This document shows positions 26,324 through 36,749 of a stretch of DNA of 64,000 bases, piece by piece (positions within the stretch are counted from its first letter, which is position 1; every line of letters begins with the position of its first letter). Below the pieces are notes generated by a model that made no database searches, had not been told where the DNA came from, and was given only the letters and a program-made list of their open reading frames with translations. Made by a program: the position numbers and the translations under genes. Source of the stretch: Aquiluna sp. KACHI24 (GTDB lineage Bacteria; Actinomycetota; Actinomycetes; Actinomycetales; Microbacteriaceae); contig NZ_AP026677.1 in NCBI RefSeq assembly GCF_025997915.1, forward strand, positions 1,302,001 to 1,366,000, given 5' to 3'.

Positions 26324-27019
26324 ATGAAGATCGGTGTCATCACCTACCCAGGCACCCTGGATGACCGTGATGCCCAGCGAGCCATCAGGCTCGCCGGTGG
26401 CACCCCGGTGCCACTGTGGCACGCAGACCAAGACCTCAAAAAGGTTGATGCGGTTGTGCTCCCAGGTGGTTTCTCCTACGGTGACTACCTCCGCTGCGGA
26501 GCAATCGCAGCCAAGGCACCTGCCACTCAAGAGGTTGTAAGACTTGCCAAGCAGGGACTGCCGGTTTTGGGCATCTGCAACGGATTCCAGGTATTGGTTG
26601 AGTCTCACCTACTACCCGGTGGCCTGATCAGAAACGAACACCAGCACTTCATCTGCCGAGACCAAAAGCTTCGCGTTGAGAACACCAACACCGCCTGGAC
26701 CAATCTTTTCGAGCAAGACCAGGAGATCACCATTCCGCTAAAGAACGGTGAGGGTGGCTACATCGCAAGCCCAGACACCCTAAAGATGCTCGAGGCAGAG
26801 AACCGAGTCGTGTTCCGCTACCTAGATGTGAACCCAAACGGTTCGATGAACGACATTGCAGGTCTAACCAATGAGCGCGGCAATGTGGTGGGACTCATGC
26901 CACACCCAGAGCACGCGGTTGAGCCAGGCTTTGGCCCCGACACCGACATTGCCATGCGCTCAGGCATCGATGGTTTGAAGTTTTTCCAGAGTGTTTTGAA
27001 AGCGTTGGTGAACAGCTAA
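26324..27019 (+). CDS. purQ: FGAM synthase glutaminase subunit PurQ
   Basis: 231 residues of the class I glutamine amidotransferase fold. The nucleophile is C85 in [11 protein letters not shown]; the His/Glu pair is in [10 protein letters not shown]. It supplies ammonia to PurL. The stop overlaps the purL ATG. Confidence 0.97.
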   Translation: MKIGVITYPGTLDDRDAQRAIRLAGGTPVPLWHADQDLKKVDAVVLPGGFSYGDYLRCGAIAAKAPATQEVVRLAKQGLPVLGICNGFQVLVESHLLPGGLIRNEHQHFICRDQKLRVENTNTAWTNLFEQDQEITIPLKNGEGGYIASPDTLKMLEAENRVVFRYLDVNPNGSMNDIAGLTNERGNVVGLMPHPEHAVEPGFGPDTDIAMRSGIDGLKFFQSVLKALVNS

Positions 27020-29310
27020 TGGCAAACCTAAGACCCACCAATGTAGACACCGTCTCACAGGCAAGCGAAGACCCAAACAAGTCTCAGCCTTGGAAAGAGC
27101 TTGGTCTCAAAGAAGATGAGTACCTAAGCATCAGAGAGATTCTGGGCAGAAGACCAACCTCCTCAGAGCTAGCGATGTACTCGGTGATGTGGTCTGAGCA
27201 CTGCAGCTACAAGTCTTCAAAGATCTACCTCCGCCAGTTTGGTGAGAAGGTCACCCCAGAGATGAAAAAGCACCTCCTGGTCGGTATGGGTGAGAACGCC
27301 GGTGTCGTAGACATCGGTGAGGGCATGGCAGTCACCTTCAAGGTTGAAAGCCACAACCACCCAAGCTACATCGAACCATTCCAGGGTGCCGCGACCGGAG
27401 TCGGTGGCATTGTCCGCGACATCCTCACCATGGGTGCCAGACCAATCGCGGTCATGGACCAGCTTCGCTTCGGGGCACCAGAGAGCAAAGACACCGCAAG
27501 AGTTGTTCACGGTGTCACCTCAGGTATCTCCTTCTACGGAAACTGCCTAGGTCTTCCAAACATCGGTGGCGAGACTGTCTTTGACAAGGTTTACCAGGGC
27601 AACCCGCTAGTAAACGCTCTCTCGGTTGGTGCCCTAAAGCACGAAGACCTAAAGCTTGCCAAGGCCTCAAACCCAGGTGACCTAGTAATCCTGTTTGGTG
27701 CGAGAACCGGTGCCGATGGCATTGGTGGAGTTAGCGTTCTCGCCTCCGAGACCTTTGAGTCAACCGGCCCAACCAAGCGCCCTGCGGTTCAGGTTGGAGA
27801 CCCATTTGCCGAGAAGGTTTTGATCGAGTGCTGCCTCGAGCTCTTCTACGCGGGAGTGGTTGCTGGTATTCAGGACCTCGGTGGCGCTGGCATCTCTTGC
27901 GCCACCTCAGAGCTTGCCTCCAACGGAGGCAAGGGCATGAGAGTGCAGCTACAGAATGTGCTGCTGCGAGATGAATCACTCACCCCAGAAGAGATTCTGA
28001 TGAGCGAGTCTCAGGAGCGCATGATGGCGATCGTGCCAAAGAAGCACCTGAAGGCATTTGAAGAAATCGTGCAGAAGTGGGAAGTTGAGTACTCGGTCCT
28101 TGGAGAGGTAATCGACGAAGACCGCCTCTACATCAACTGGGGCGATCAGGAAATCGTGAACGTGCCACCAAGAACAGTGGCTCACGATGGACCTGTCTAC
28201 AACCGCCCAGTTGAATACCCGAAGTATCAGGACGCTCTGAATGCAGATAGCTCCAAAAAGCTAAAGCGAGCTGAGTCGAAGACTGAGATCGCAGCTCAGC
28301 TAATGCAGCTGATTGCATCACCAAACCAGGCAGACAAATCTTGGATCACCGCCCAATACGACAAGTACGTCATGGGCAACACAGCACTCGCGATGCCAGA
28401 TGACTCTGGCATGGTGCGAGTGATGGAAGAGTCTGGTCTAGGTGTTGCGCTAGCAACCGATGCCAACGGCAAGTACTGCTACCTAAACCCTTACGAGGGA
28501 GCAAAGCTTGCACTAGCCGAAGCCTATAGAAACGTTGCTGTCACCGGCGCAGTCCCAAGAGCGGTCACCAACTGCCTCAACTTTGGAAGCCCAGAAAACC
28601 CAGAGGTGATGTGGCAGTTCAAGGAGGCAACCGCAGGTCTAGCCGATGGTTGTAAAGAGCTTGGCATCCCGGTAACCGGAGGTAACGTCAGCTTCTATAA
28701 CCAGACCGGCGATGTTGCCATCTACCCAACTCCAGTAGTTGGTGTTTTGGGTGTCATCGACAACGTGGCAAGACGAATCCCTTCTGGTTGGCAAGACGAG
28801 GGCAACAACATCTACCTACTCGGCACCACCTATGACGAGCTAGATGGTTCAGCCTGGGCCAAGGACCTTCACGACCACCTTGGTGGTCAGCCACCAAAGG
28901 TTGATCTAGCAAAAGAGAAGCAGCTAGCCGATCTAATCCACGGTGCATCAATCCAAGGTCTAATCGAATCAGCTCACGACATCTCCGAGGGTGGTCTCGG
29001 CATCGCACTTATCGAAGCTTCGCTTCGATTCAACGTCGGAGCCAGAATCTGGCTTTCGGAGTTGATGGAGCGCGACAAGCTAGATCTCACTGCAGCACTC
29101 TTCTCAGAATCACAGTCACGAGTGATCGTGAGTGTTGGAAGAGAAGACGATGTGAAGTTCCAGGCACTCTGCGAAGCAAGAGGAGTCCCGGTTCTGAGAA
29201 TCGGTGTTACCGACAAGTCAGGCAAGATCGAGTTCCAAGACCTAGCAGACTTTGACCTCAACGAGGTTAGAACTGCTTGGACTAAGACTCTGCCTGAGTT
29301 GTTTGGATAA
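27019..29310 (+). CDS. purL: FGAM synthase large subunit PurL (small PurL form)
   Basis: 763 residues, the short form that needs PurS and PurQ, step four of purine synthesis. Signatures are [62 protein letters not shown] and [16 protein letters not shown]. Its last 29 bases overlap the convergent HEPN-domain gene. Confidence 0.97.
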   Translation: MANLRPTNVDTVSQASEDPNKSQPWKELGLKEDEYLSIREILGRRPTSSELAMYSVMWSEHCSYKSSKIYLRQFGEKVTPEMKKHLLVGMGENAGVVDIGEGMAVTFKVESHNHPSYIEPFQGAATGVGGIVRDILTMGARPIAVMDQLRFGAPESKDTARVVHGVTSGISFYGNCLGLPNIGGETVFDKVYQGNPLVNALSVGALKHEDLKLAKASNPGDLVILFGARTGADGIGGVSVLASETFESTGPTKRPAVQVGDPFAEKVLIECCLELFYAGVVAGIQDLGGAGISCATSELASNGGKGMRVQLQNVLLRDESLTPEEILMSESQERMMAIVPKKHLKAFEEIVQKWEVEYSVLGEVIDEDRLYINWGDQEIVNVPPRTVAHDGPVYNRPVEYPKYQDALNADSSKKLKRAESKTEIAAQLMQLIASPNQADKSWITAQYDKYVMGNTALAMPDDSGMVRVMEESGLGVALATDANGKYCYLNPYEGAKLALAEAYRNVAVTGAVPRAVTNCLNFGSPENPEVMWQFKEATAGLADGCKELGIPVTGGNVSFYNQTGDVAIYPTPVVGVLGVIDNVARRIPSGWQDEGNNIYLLGTTYDELDGSAWAKDLHDHLGGQPPKVDLAKEKQLADLIHGASIQGLIESAHDISEGGLGIALIEASLRFNVGARIWLSELMERDKLDLTAALFSESQSRVIVSVGREDDVKFQALCEARGVPVLRIGVTDKSGKIEFQDLADFDLNEVRTAWTKTLPELFG

Positions 29311-29749
29311 AGCGTTCGACCAAACCTTGGACATCTGCAACCATCAACCTTGACTCTTCGATTATCTGAAGGGCAAAGCTTGAACTGATTTCAATCGGAT
29401 GCTCGTCGTATTCGGCCCGATTTCTGATCTTCTTCAGCTCCTCAAATCCAATCCAAATCTCTTGGTCTAGATGTGTGAGCTTTGATAGGCGAACGTAGCT
29501 TCCGTGCGAGCCTGCTCGCTCGTGAACCTTGAGCCCCACCAGCATCAAAATGGCATTCAACGATTTTCGAGCAGCGCCATAGGCGATCTGCACAGCCGCC
29601 GAGGGGTCGACGCTCACTGCCATCTCTGCAGCGTTTAGGTGCTGACGAGCCCTATCGATGTGAGCCTGACAGCTGGAAGGATCGGCAACGATTGACTTGA
29701 GCTCTTTCGGTTCAAGTAAAGAACGAATTTGGTTCTCTAGCTCATTCAC
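29282..29749 (-). CDS. HEPN-domain protein (toxin-like partner of MNT)
   Basis: 155 residues, mostly helical. The core RNRAEYDEH provides an R-x4-6-H motif as in HEPN RNases, preceded by the usual helical pattern ([31 protein letters not shown]). The start overlaps the nucleotidyltransferase stop by eight bases, the standard HEPN-MNT arrangement. In such pairs the HEPN is an RNase toxin and the MNT modifies it (for example by AMPylation) to neutralise it. The exact target is unknown. Confidence 0.82.
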   Translation of the reverse strand: MNELENQIRSLLEPKELKSIVADPSSCQAHIDRARQHLNAAEMAVSVDPSAAVQIAYGAARKSLNAILMLVGLKVHERAGSHGSYVRLSKLTHLDQEIWIGFEELKKIRNRAEYDEHPIEISSSFALQIIEESRLMVADVQGLVERFIQTTQAES

Positions 29750-30323
29750 GATTCAACACATTTACAAGTTCAGACTTGGCCAGCGTCTTGAGAAAAGCTG
29801 TGGATTGGTTCTTCCAATCCTTAGCAGATACAACTACTGGGTTCACCTCACGAAGTAGCAAATCTGAGGCCTTGGTAGAAAACTTGGAGACAGCACTCAA
29901 CTTGGGTTCACCAATCAACAACACGTCCACATCCTGCGGGCTAGGTCCTGCCGTTCCCCTGTAACGACTAGCCCAAGACCCAAAGATAAAGGCGCCTTCC
30001 AATCCAGAAACTTCTTTGAGCAACTGGGGGATTACTGCCAAGGGTCCATGACTGTGGATAAAGATTGCGCTGAATTGAAAATAGAGCGGGTGTTCCTTGT
30101 TTGCAGATACAAGACGACTTCTACCAACTCTTCGCTCTGACAGGAATTCGGCTTCAACCAGTCGATCGACGTCACGCATAACGGAAGCAACTGACTGCCC
30201 TGACCTTCGAGCTAAATCGCTCAAGGTGAACTCAGCATCCGGCGCTAGATATACCGATGCCATCAAAAGACCAAGCGCATCGGAGCGCAACAAGGGGCTG
30301 AGTGCTGAAAAACTACTTTTCAT
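29742..30323 (-). CDS. winged-helix plus minimal nucleotidyltransferase (MNT) antitoxin
   Basis: 193 residues. Residues 1-80 form a winged helix (FTLSDLARRSGQSVASVMRDVDRLVEAEFL). About 95-193 is a minimal nucleotidyltransferase with GSWASRYRG then DVDVLLIG (the G-S...D-x-D signature). It likely both represses the operon and modifies the HEPN partner. The built-in DNA-binding domain is a distinct variant from bare MNT genes. Repeats just upstream fit as its operator. Confidence 0.82.
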   Translation of the reverse strand: MKSSFSALSPLLRSDALGLLMASVYLAPDAEFTLSDLARRSGQSVASVMRDVDRLVEAEFLSERRVGRSRLVSANKEHPLYFQFSAIFIHSHGPLAVIPQLLKEVSGLEGAFIFGSWASRYRGTAGPSPQDVDVLLIGEPKLSAVSKFSTKASDLLLREVNPVVVSAKDWKNQSTAFLKTLAKSELVNVLNRE

Positions 30324-30332
30324 AAAACAGAG

Positions 30333-30360
30333 AATAAACCTTGTTTATTGAAAAATAAAC
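30333..30360. promoter_or_regulatory. three alternating AATAAAC half-sites, candidate MNT-HEPN operator
   Basis: AATAAAC (30333-30339), its inverse GTTTATT (30343-30349) and AATAAAC again (30354-30360) form two overlapping palindromes with 3- and 4-base centres. They begin ten bases upstream of the start of the winged-helix MNT gene. Confidence 0.65.
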
Positions 30361-30380
30361 AGCAACGCTTTTTGGGCAGA

Positions 30381-31583
30381 CTAAGCGCTTAGCTTTAGGC
30401 CCCTAAGCGAGCGAGCCAGATAACCAGCCAATACCAGCGCGAGCGCCGGATACATCATTGCCCAGGGCAGTGTGATCTGGTCTGACAGCACACCCACCAG
30501 AGTTGGTCCAACAAAGTATGCGGCGATAGAGATAACTCCGACTCTGGCGATGCCTACCGAGGGTGCAACACCCTTGAGGTTGGCAGCGCCAAGAATGAAG
30601 GCCGGGAACATCGGACCAATTGCAATACCTGCAAAGAAGAACCCGGTGTTCACCACAATCAAAGCAATAAGTGGGCTGTAGTCACTTAGCCAAACACCGA
30701 GCAGAATAGATGCTCCCCAAACCAAACCGCCAACAATCCCCAGCACTCGGACAACTAGGTATGGGCCCCACTTCTCAAGCCAACGATCACCTAAGAACCT
30801 AGACAGGATCATCGCTAGGGCAAAGGTTGCAAATGCCGAGGCATTGAAACCTTTATCGATGTCCATAAAGTCACGCAATAACAGCGCTCCCCAGTCAGCC
30901 GCCGAGCCCTCAGCAATAAACGAGGCGGCTGACCCAATACCCGCAAACCAAAGTGGGATTACCGCAACTGCAAACCAAGGAACCGATGATCCGGTCTTTT
31001 GCTCACCCTCACCCTGGTGGCCATCTAGGTCTGGTGGCAATAGCCGGGTCGCTGCAAAGCCAAAAGCGACAAAGCCATAGGCGGCAACAATCAAGAGGTT
31101 CTGTGACGGAGTCAGCACATAGGCAACAGCACCACCAAACACAGTGACAGCCAAAGTCCCAACGCTCCACATCCCATGAAAGGAGGCGATGTATCTCTTG
31201 TTTAGGTGCTTCTCAATAGCAACAGCCTGGGCATTACCGCCAACATCAAGGGTTGAGTAGCTCAACCCCATTACAAACAAACCAAGCACCAACACCAAAG
31301 GTGTGGTGCTAAGGCCCATGATGATTACGCCCACCGGCACAAACACAGCCGAGAAATACATGGCAGTTCTAGAACCAAACCTATGAACCGCTTTACCCGA
31401 TAGCTGAGCTCCAAAGATTGCACCAACAGAACTGGCTATTAGAACCAAACCAAACTGAGTGTCAGAAAGACCATTGGCTTCTTTGATCTCAGGGATTCTA
31501 GGAACCCAAGCCATAGACACAATGCCCATGGTTAGGAAGGTCATCCATAGGGCATTGCGGGCACGGGTGGCTTGAGTAATCAC
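30381..31583 (-). CDS. MFS transporter
   Basis: 400 residues with about twelve membrane spans, GTG start. The N-terminal pattern GIVSMAWVPRIPEIKEANGLSDTQFGLVLIASSVGAI and the loop GKAVHRFGSRTAM fit the single-domain MFS fold with the signature G-x-x-x-R-x-G. The substrate is not evident. It marks the left border of the accessory region. Confidence 0.85.
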   Translation of the reverse strand: MITQATRARNALWMTFLTMGIVSMAWVPRIPEIKEANGLSDTQFGLVLIASSVGAIFGAQLSGKAVHRFGSRTAMYFSAVFVPVGVIIMGLSTTPLVLVLGLFVMGLSYSTLDVGGNAQAVAIEKHLNKRYIASFHGMWSVGTLAVTVFGGAVAYVLTPSQNLLIVAAYGFVAFGFAATRLLPPDLDGHQGEGEQKTGSSVPWFAVAVIPLWFAGIGSAASFIAEGSAADWGALLLRDFMDIDKGFNASAFATFALAMILSRFLGDRWLEKWGPYLVVRVLGIVGGLVWGASILLGVWLSDYSPLIALIVVNTGFFFAGIAIGPMFPAFILGAANLKGVAPSVGIARVGVISIAAYFVGPTLVGVLSDQITLPWAMMYPALALVLAGYLARSLRGLKLSA

Positions 31584-31863
31584 AGCTCAAGGTTAGACGC
31601 CCGACGACTATCAACTTCAAATTGCATCGCCTGCTCACTGCCGGTGCCATCTCAAGGTAAGCATCTGGAAGGCTCGAAAAGTTGTTGCTTTGGTCCAAGC
31701 TGGGTTTGGTCCTGCCAGTCGCAAGTCATTCCCACCAAGAAGAGGCTCATCACCGAGCTTTACTTGCCCTTAACCAAGTACCTGAAGCCCATTTACTCAG
31801 GCCTCAAGGCAATAGCCCGTCCCGAAGTGCTTCGAATCCCCCGAATTGTTTGAGCGATTTCCC
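31584..31863. other. 280-bp intergenic stretch without a supported gene
   Basis: Between the MFS gene and the next minus-strand gene. Two overlapping plus-strand frames are open here, but neither has a start with a ribosome site nor a recognisable product. A short piece near 31830-31845 (TTCGAATCCCC) resembles a tRNA T-loop by chance but has no complementary stem. Confidence 0.4.
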
Positions 31864-32433
31864 CTATTCCTCAGGGTCAGTAGTGAGGAGATACAGGGTC
31901 TCGTTTGCCAGGCTCGACAGCTTCTTATCATCCAATCCTCTTACTAAGCCAGCAAAATCTAACCGGACGTCATCATCTTCAAGCGGCTCACAATCTAAAG
32001 TTGATTGGAATTCGAGGAACACTACTGGGTCATCCTCATCATCAGCGTCGGCATCATTGACGTAGTGAATGTCCCAGTAGTCTGGGTACTTCTTGAGCAA
32101 ACCCTCGATGACTCCGTGATCCTCCCAAGTTATGTCAATCGAATCCCAGCTACCCCCCAAGTCGCTCAATGCCTCGCCATCGAATGGCCCATAAACCTCT
32201 AAAGCCGGGAAAGGCCTGCCATTACTCAACTGATGGGCCAAAGCTAAAAAGTAAATCGCTTCGAGCTCCTTCTCGCCAATTTCGCCCGCAGAAATGGGCT
32301 CACTCGCCAGCACCTTTGCAACCGCCATCGGCAGGCCGGTCCTATAGCCACATTCTCCACAAGTAGCGTTGAAATGTGTGCCGCTCTCGACCTCTGCCCC
32401 ACAGTTGAAACATTCGCAATTCTGGAAACTCAT
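31864..32433 (-). CDS. zinc-ribbon acidic hypothetical protein
   Basis: 189 residues from ATG 32433, preceded by GGGGGG. The N-terminus has two Cys pairs (CECFNCG and CGECG), a small zinc ribbon. The rest is acidic with an Asp/Glu cluster around NDADADDEDD. No family is recognised. It is divergent from the nuclease-helicase gene and may be regulatory or simply neighbouring. Confidence 0.7.
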   Translation of the reverse strand: MSFQNCECFNCGAEVESGTHFNATCGECGYRTGLPMAVAKVLASEPISAGEIGEKELEAIYFLALAHQLSNGRPFPALEVYGPFDGEALSDLGGSWDSIDITWEDHGVIEGLLKKYPDYWDIHYVNDADADDEDDPVVFLEFQSTLDCEPLEDDDVRLDFAGLVRGLDDKKLSSLANETLYLLTTDPEE

Positions 32434-32685
32434 ATTTCCCCCCATACAAAAAAACGACTGGACGAAGCCAATCAAAGCCTCAGCTTGATGATCTCAAGAC
32501 TTCTCTCACCAAGCTACACCAATCGTGAATCTGGGAGGAAGAGTATTGAAATGGTTTGCTTTGCTTTTCGAAAGCAATCGATTTACTCAACACCCAGCAA
32601 GTCCCCCAAATTGCTGACAAAGGTTATTGCACCCCAAGAAACATTCGGCCATGACTTTGTTATCACTACCTGCAATACTCGAAGA

Positions 32686-35600
32686 ATGCGCAAAATCGGG
32701 GAGTTGTGGTCATTCAACACTCGCGATCTAATGCGAGCTGCCAGCTGTAAACACTGCACGACTTTGTCTGTCGCGCACGCTCTCGAGATTCCAGCGGTGG
32801 AAGAAAAGCTTGCGCCATACATCGAAAAACAGCAACAGCTCAGGGCTGAGGGCAAGGACAAGACCTTGCCGATGAAGTATGGCGCGGTCTTCGAGGAAAC
32901 CTTGATATCGGAGCTAAAGCAACTCTCGCCTGTAGGCGCGGTTGGTCGCCCAGAAGTCGATGGTGACATCGAAGGAACCATCGAATTGATGCGCAGGGGT
33001 ATTCCGGTTATCTATCAGGGTGGCCTGAGGCACGAGCAAGGCAGAACGGTTTTCGTTGGTAAGCCAGATTTCCTAATTCGTAACGATTGGGAGTTTGTAT
33101 TCTCTGCTGAAGGGTTGTTGGCTCGACAAAAGTTCGGGGTTGATTTCACCGGATACAGCGCTTGGGACGCCAAGTTTGCATCAAACGCGAAGGCTGACTA
33201 CGCGCTGCAGGTGGCTATTTACATCGAAGGGCTTGATGCTCTTGGGCTCAAGGCCGAGAACAGTCGGCACGGCCTGCTTCTTGGCAGTCGCACCATCGTC
33301 GATTTTGAAGAAGGCGAGATTGTTCCCGCCACCAGGCTCGCCCGTGACGAGCTCGTTCGAACGATCGAAAGCATCACCTCGGACGGCGACGCAGCGGTGG
33401 CAAGAAAACTCGATGACTTCACCTGGCACTGCGATTCAAACTCCGAATGCTCAATCTGTGAGTACCCCGAACTGTGCGAGGACGACAGGTTAGCGACAAG
33501 CGATTTGCTTCTTGTTGCTGGACTCGGCGGATCCCTGAGGTCGAAGCTAATTGCAGCAGGGCTTGACACCATGGATGAGCTTGCAGCTGCAAGAGAGAAA
33601 CCCCACACGGTCTCTTTGCAAACCTTCGAAAGAGTAAGAGCCCAGGCGCAGATTCAGATAAGGCAACGGGATGCTGACGAGCCAGTTCACGAGATCTTGG
33701 AAAATCCTGCAATTCAGTATCTTCCAAAGCAGGTAGATGGGGATGTCTTCTTTGACATGGAGGGTTTTCCTTACGAAAGCGATGGGGGACTCGAGTATCT
33801 ATTTGGTAACTGGACGAGAGACGGTGGCTTCAAGGGTTTTTGGGCACACAACCGAGAAGAGGAAAAGCAGGCCTTCATCGACTTCATGACCTGGGTAGTC
33901 GAGCGAATGGAGCGTTTCCCCGGAGCGCACATTTACCACTATGCGTCTTACGAGCAGACCGCTCTTCGAAGACTCAGCATTCGGCACGGTGTGATGCAGA
34001 GCGAATTGGCAGATCTTCAAAGAGAAGGTCGATTCGTTGATTTATACCCCATAGTTCTGAAAAGCATGAGAGTGGGCGAGCCCAAGTACTCGATCAAGAA
34101 CTTGGAGAGTCACTACGGTTTCAAGCGCGAGAAGATTGGCGATGCTTCTGTTGCAACAGCCGCCGACAGCATTGTGGGTTACGACGAATGGCGTTTGCAT
34201 ACAAAGGCGGCCAACGATGAATCACTTGATGTTGAGACTAGGGCTAAGTCGGCGAAGCAAGCAGAGGATCTGCTTGATGCGTTGATGCGCTACAACCGAG
34301 ATGACGTGAAGTCAACGCAGTGGTTGTATGACTGGCTGGCTGGGATGCCTGGGGCTTGCACTCGCAAACCGGCCCCCAAAGCAGAGGCCACACCCGAAGA
34401 GGAAGCCAGGATTCTCAAGGCTCAAGAAGCGCTAGCTGAACTTGAAAGGGAAACAGAGAACCTATTTGTTCCACTAGAGGACTGGCCCTGGGGTCAATCT
34501 GAAGAGATGGACAAAAACGCACAAACCTGGGAGACACTTGCAAATTCGATCCTCTTCTACAGAAGAGAGAAGGTGATGCACTGGGTAGACATCTTCGTCA
34601 GGTTGAACCAGAGTGTTGAAGACATGGTCCAGGACAAGGGGACTCTTCCGGTAATCGAGCCGGAAGAAGTAGATACCTATCAACAACAAAAGAATGGGCC
34701 AATTACTCGGGTTTACAGATGCGACCTACCCGATGAGGCGATCTACCGACCCAAGCCTGGAGACCAAATAGTCGTTGGATTCTCTAGAGGTGGAACCACC
34801 AATGACTTCCACAAGGGTGAGGTGCTCGAGATTGATGATTGGTCCTTCACTTTCACAAGAAGGACCAGAAAGCCCGAGGAACTCGATCTTGAGCCTTACT
34901 GCATAATCGAGAACAAAGAGTTTCCAACCGAATCGAAAGAGCAAAGTCTGGTTGAGCTCGTCAAGGGGATTACAGCTAACTGGGGAGACCCTAGTGCGGC
35001 TGCCCCTTCAGGCCCCGCAGCCCTAGATCTAGTAATGCGGCGGCCACCTCGGATGGTTGATGGTAGACCATTGGCACAAACACTTGATGCCGAATACTTG
35101 CCCGCCCTGATTGATTCGGCTTTGCGCATGGATCGAACCACCATGGCAGTCCAAGGCCCTCCGGGAACAGGCAAGACCTACCTTGCATCACACCTAATCA
35201 AGGAGTTATTGACGCAGGGCAAACGGGTCGCAGTAACTGCAAACTCTCATGCCGCCATTGAAAATGTGCTTGAGGCATGCCTTGACGCGGGCGTTGAATC
35301 AGAACGCATATTCAAGGCTCCAGGCAACAAAAATGAGCCATCCGAACTTTGGAACAACTTCCCAGAAGAAATGCCGTATGCGGGTTCTGTTGTATATGGC
35401 GCCACCAGCTTCGCGCTTTGCAACAAGCTGGCAAGAACCCATCACTTTGACTACCTAATAGTCGATGAGGCGGCACAGTTCTCGCTGGTTGACACTCTGG
35501 CTGGTTCGTTGATTGCGGACAACATCATCCTGTTCGGTGACCCACAGCAACTGCCCCAGGTCGTTAAGGCCTCACACCCCGGGGGCGTTGAAGAGTCAGC

Positions 35601-36213
35601 ACTGGGTCACTACATGGGCGAGCACGAGATTCTTCCTGACACCATGGGTTACTTTGTTGAAGTTACAAGGCGCCTCCATCCCGAGATAAACAAGGTGGTC
35701 TCTTGGTTGGCCTATGAGAACAAACTTCGATCTCACGAGCTAACAAGGCAGTTCGTCATCGAGGGCGCTGCGCCAGGCATCCACACAATCGAACTTGATC
35801 ACCTCGGGAACTCAACATCATCAACCGAAGAGGTTGAAAAAGTGCTCGAGTTGGTTTCGAAACACATTGACGAGGTTGGCTCGGGAGAGATCCTCATTGT
35901 TGCACCCTACAACGCCCAAGTGAATGCGATCAGAAGAGCGTTGGACCAGGCGGGTTATGCGGATGTTCAGGTTGGCACCGTCGACAAGTTTCAGGGACGC
36001 GAGGGCCTCGTAGTGATTTACAGCTTCGCTGCCAGTTCATCCCAAGACTCACCAAGGGGTCTCGGATTCTTGCTTGATCGCAATCGCATGAATGTCGCCA
36101 TCAGCCGAGCAAAAAGCGTGTGTTATGTGGTGAGGTCTAAGCACCTGCTGAAGGCAAACTTCTCTTCGGTGGAGGATGTGAAATGCGTCAGCAGGTTGGC
36201 GGGACTGAATTGA
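32686..36213 (+). CDS. RecB-like nuclease, YprB-like RNase H and SF1 helicase fusion
   Basis: About 1175 residues from ATG 32686 (MRKIGELWSFNTRDLM); the open frame starts earlier but overlaps the divergent gene. Three parts are visible. First, a TM0106-type RecB-like nuclease (KPDFLI near 125, WDAKF near 161) ends in a Cys cluster (about 250-264, C-x4-C-x2-C-x5-C) that may hold Fe-S. Second, a YprB-like RNase H domain starts at FFDMEGFPYE near 355. Third, a UPF1-like SF1 helicase has Walker A GPPGTGKT near 823, DEAAQF near 926, FGDPQQLPQV, VDKFQGRE and NRMNVAISRAK. It should unwind and cut DNA or RNA. The context suggests a defence or repair role; the substrate is unknown. Confidence 0.88.
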   Translation: MRKIGELWSFNTRDLMRAASCKHCTTLSVAHALEIPAVEEKLAPYIEKQQQLRAEGKDKTLPMKYGAVFEETLISELKQLSPVGAVGRPEVDGDIEGTIELMRRGIPVIYQGGLRHEQGRTVFVGKPDFLIRNDWEFVFSAEGLLARQKFGVDFTGYSAWDAKFASNAKADYALQVAIYIEGLDALGLKAENSRHGLLLGSRTIVDFEEGEIVPATRLARDELVRTIESITSDGDAAVARKLDDFTWHCDSNSECSICEYPELCEDDRLATSDLLLVAGLGGSLRSKLIAAGLDTMDELAAAREKPHTVSLQTFERVRAQAQIQIRQRDADEPVHEILENPAIQYLPKQVDGDVFFDMEGFPYESDGGLEYLFGNWTRDGGFKGFWAHNREEEKQAFIDFMTWVVERMERFPGAHIYHYASYEQTALRRLSIRHGVMQSELADLQREGRFVDLYPIVLKSMRVGEPKYSIKNLESHYGFKREKIGDASVATAADSIVGYDEWRLHTKAANDESLDVETRAKSAKQAEDLLDALMRYNRDDVKSTQWLYDWLAGMPGACTRKPAPKAEATPEEEARILKAQEALAELERETENLFVPLEDWPWGQSEEMDKNAQTWETLANSILFYRREKVMHWVDIFVRLNQSVEDMVQDKGTLPVIEPEEVDTYQQQKNGPITRVYRCDLPDEAIYRPKPGDQIVVGFSRGGTTNDFHKGEVLEIDDWSFTFTRRTRKPEELDLEPYCIIENKEFPTESKEQSLVELVKGITANWGDPSAAAPSGPAALDLVMRRPPRMVDGRPLAQTLDAEYLPALIDSALRMDRTTMAVQGPPGTGKTYLASHLIKELLTQGKRVAVTANSHAAIENVLEACLDAGVESERIFKAPGNKNEPSELWNNFPEEMPYAGSVVYGATSFALCNKLARTHHFDYLIVDEAAQFSLVDTLAGSLIADNIILFGDPQQLPQVVKASHPGGVEESALGHYMGEHEILPDTMGYFVEVTRRLHPEINKVVSWLAYENKLRSHELTRQFVIEGAAPGIHTIELDHLGNSTSSTEEVEKVLELVSKHIDEVGSGEILIVAPYNAQVNAIRRALDQAGYADVQVGTVDKFQGREGLVVIYSFAASSSQDSPRGLGFLLDRNRMNVAISRAKSVCYVVRSKHLLKANFSSVEDVKCVSRLAGLN

Positions 36214-36280
36214 CGCTGATTATCTAGAAACACAAGTAGATGTGATGTCAGATGAAAAGTAGCGAAACTAAGGGGGCTAA

Positions 36281-36658
36281 ATGTCAGAGATAAGTGCAAA
36301 GGATTGGGCTTCAGAATTCGGAATAACTCAAGTTCTGTTCGCAACTGACGATGGAAAAGTTCCGGCCGATTTGGGCTGGGATCCAAAATTGGTATGGACG
36401 GGTTGGGATAGCTACGACGAGGTTGGGGGCTATGCCGAGCCTGGTTTGACTATGCCGGATGAAGTCGTAGGTGAAAGGTTCGTTTCTTGTTGGTACCTTG
36501 GCTCAAAACCCTGGTCCGAATCGGACATAGATTACGTGGAAACTCTCGAGCGAGAATCTTGTGAGTCCTGCGAAACAGACGGCTGTGAAGAGTGTGATGA
36601 ACTCGGGTGGATCGAAACTAACCTGCTTGAGGATTGCGACATCCGCGAGCTCAGCTAG
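36281..36658 (+). CDS. acidic Cys-rich hypothetical protein
   Basis: 125 residues with a strong AGGGGG site before the ATG. The C-terminal part has CESCETDGCEEC, a C-x2-C-x4-C-x2-C zinc-knuckle pattern like a half DnaJ cysteine repeat, in a very acidic setting. No family is recognised. It follows the nuclease-helicase gene by 67 bases on the same strand and could be its partner. Confidence 0.65.
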   Translation: MSEISAKDWASEFGITQVLFATDDGKVPADLGWDPKLVWTGWDSYDEVGGYAEPGLTMPDEVVGERFVSCWYLGSKPWSESDIDYVETLERESCESCETDGCEECDELGWIETNLLEDCDIRELS

Positions 36659-36707
36659 TACCTTCACGGCTCTCCTAAGAACTGTCTGCCCACGCGCTTT
36701 TGGGGTA

Positions 36708-36732
36708 ATTCAAGGCACCTCTGGCCCTGAAT
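36708..36732. terminator. hairpin between convergent genes
   Basis: The arms ATTCAAGGC and GCCCTGAAT (one mismatch) surround a 7-base loop, lying in the 91-bp gap where two convergent genes end. There is no U-run on either side, so a terminator role is plausible but weak. Confidence 0.4.
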
Positions 36733-36749
36733 CACACAGGAATCCAAAG

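Noticed and set aside
31830-31845. tRNA fragment or attachment site (TTCGAATCCCC)
   Set aside because: Flanks cannot form the T-stem and no other tRNA part or matching repeat was found.
31572-32065. Plus-strand genes in the gap after the MFS gene
   Set aside because: Overlapping open frames without ribosome sites or recognisable products; one runs antisense through a supported gene.
32374-32685. N-terminal extension of the nuclease-helicase
   Set aside because: It overlaps the divergent gene's start and ribosome site, and the family N-terminus aligns with ATG 32686.
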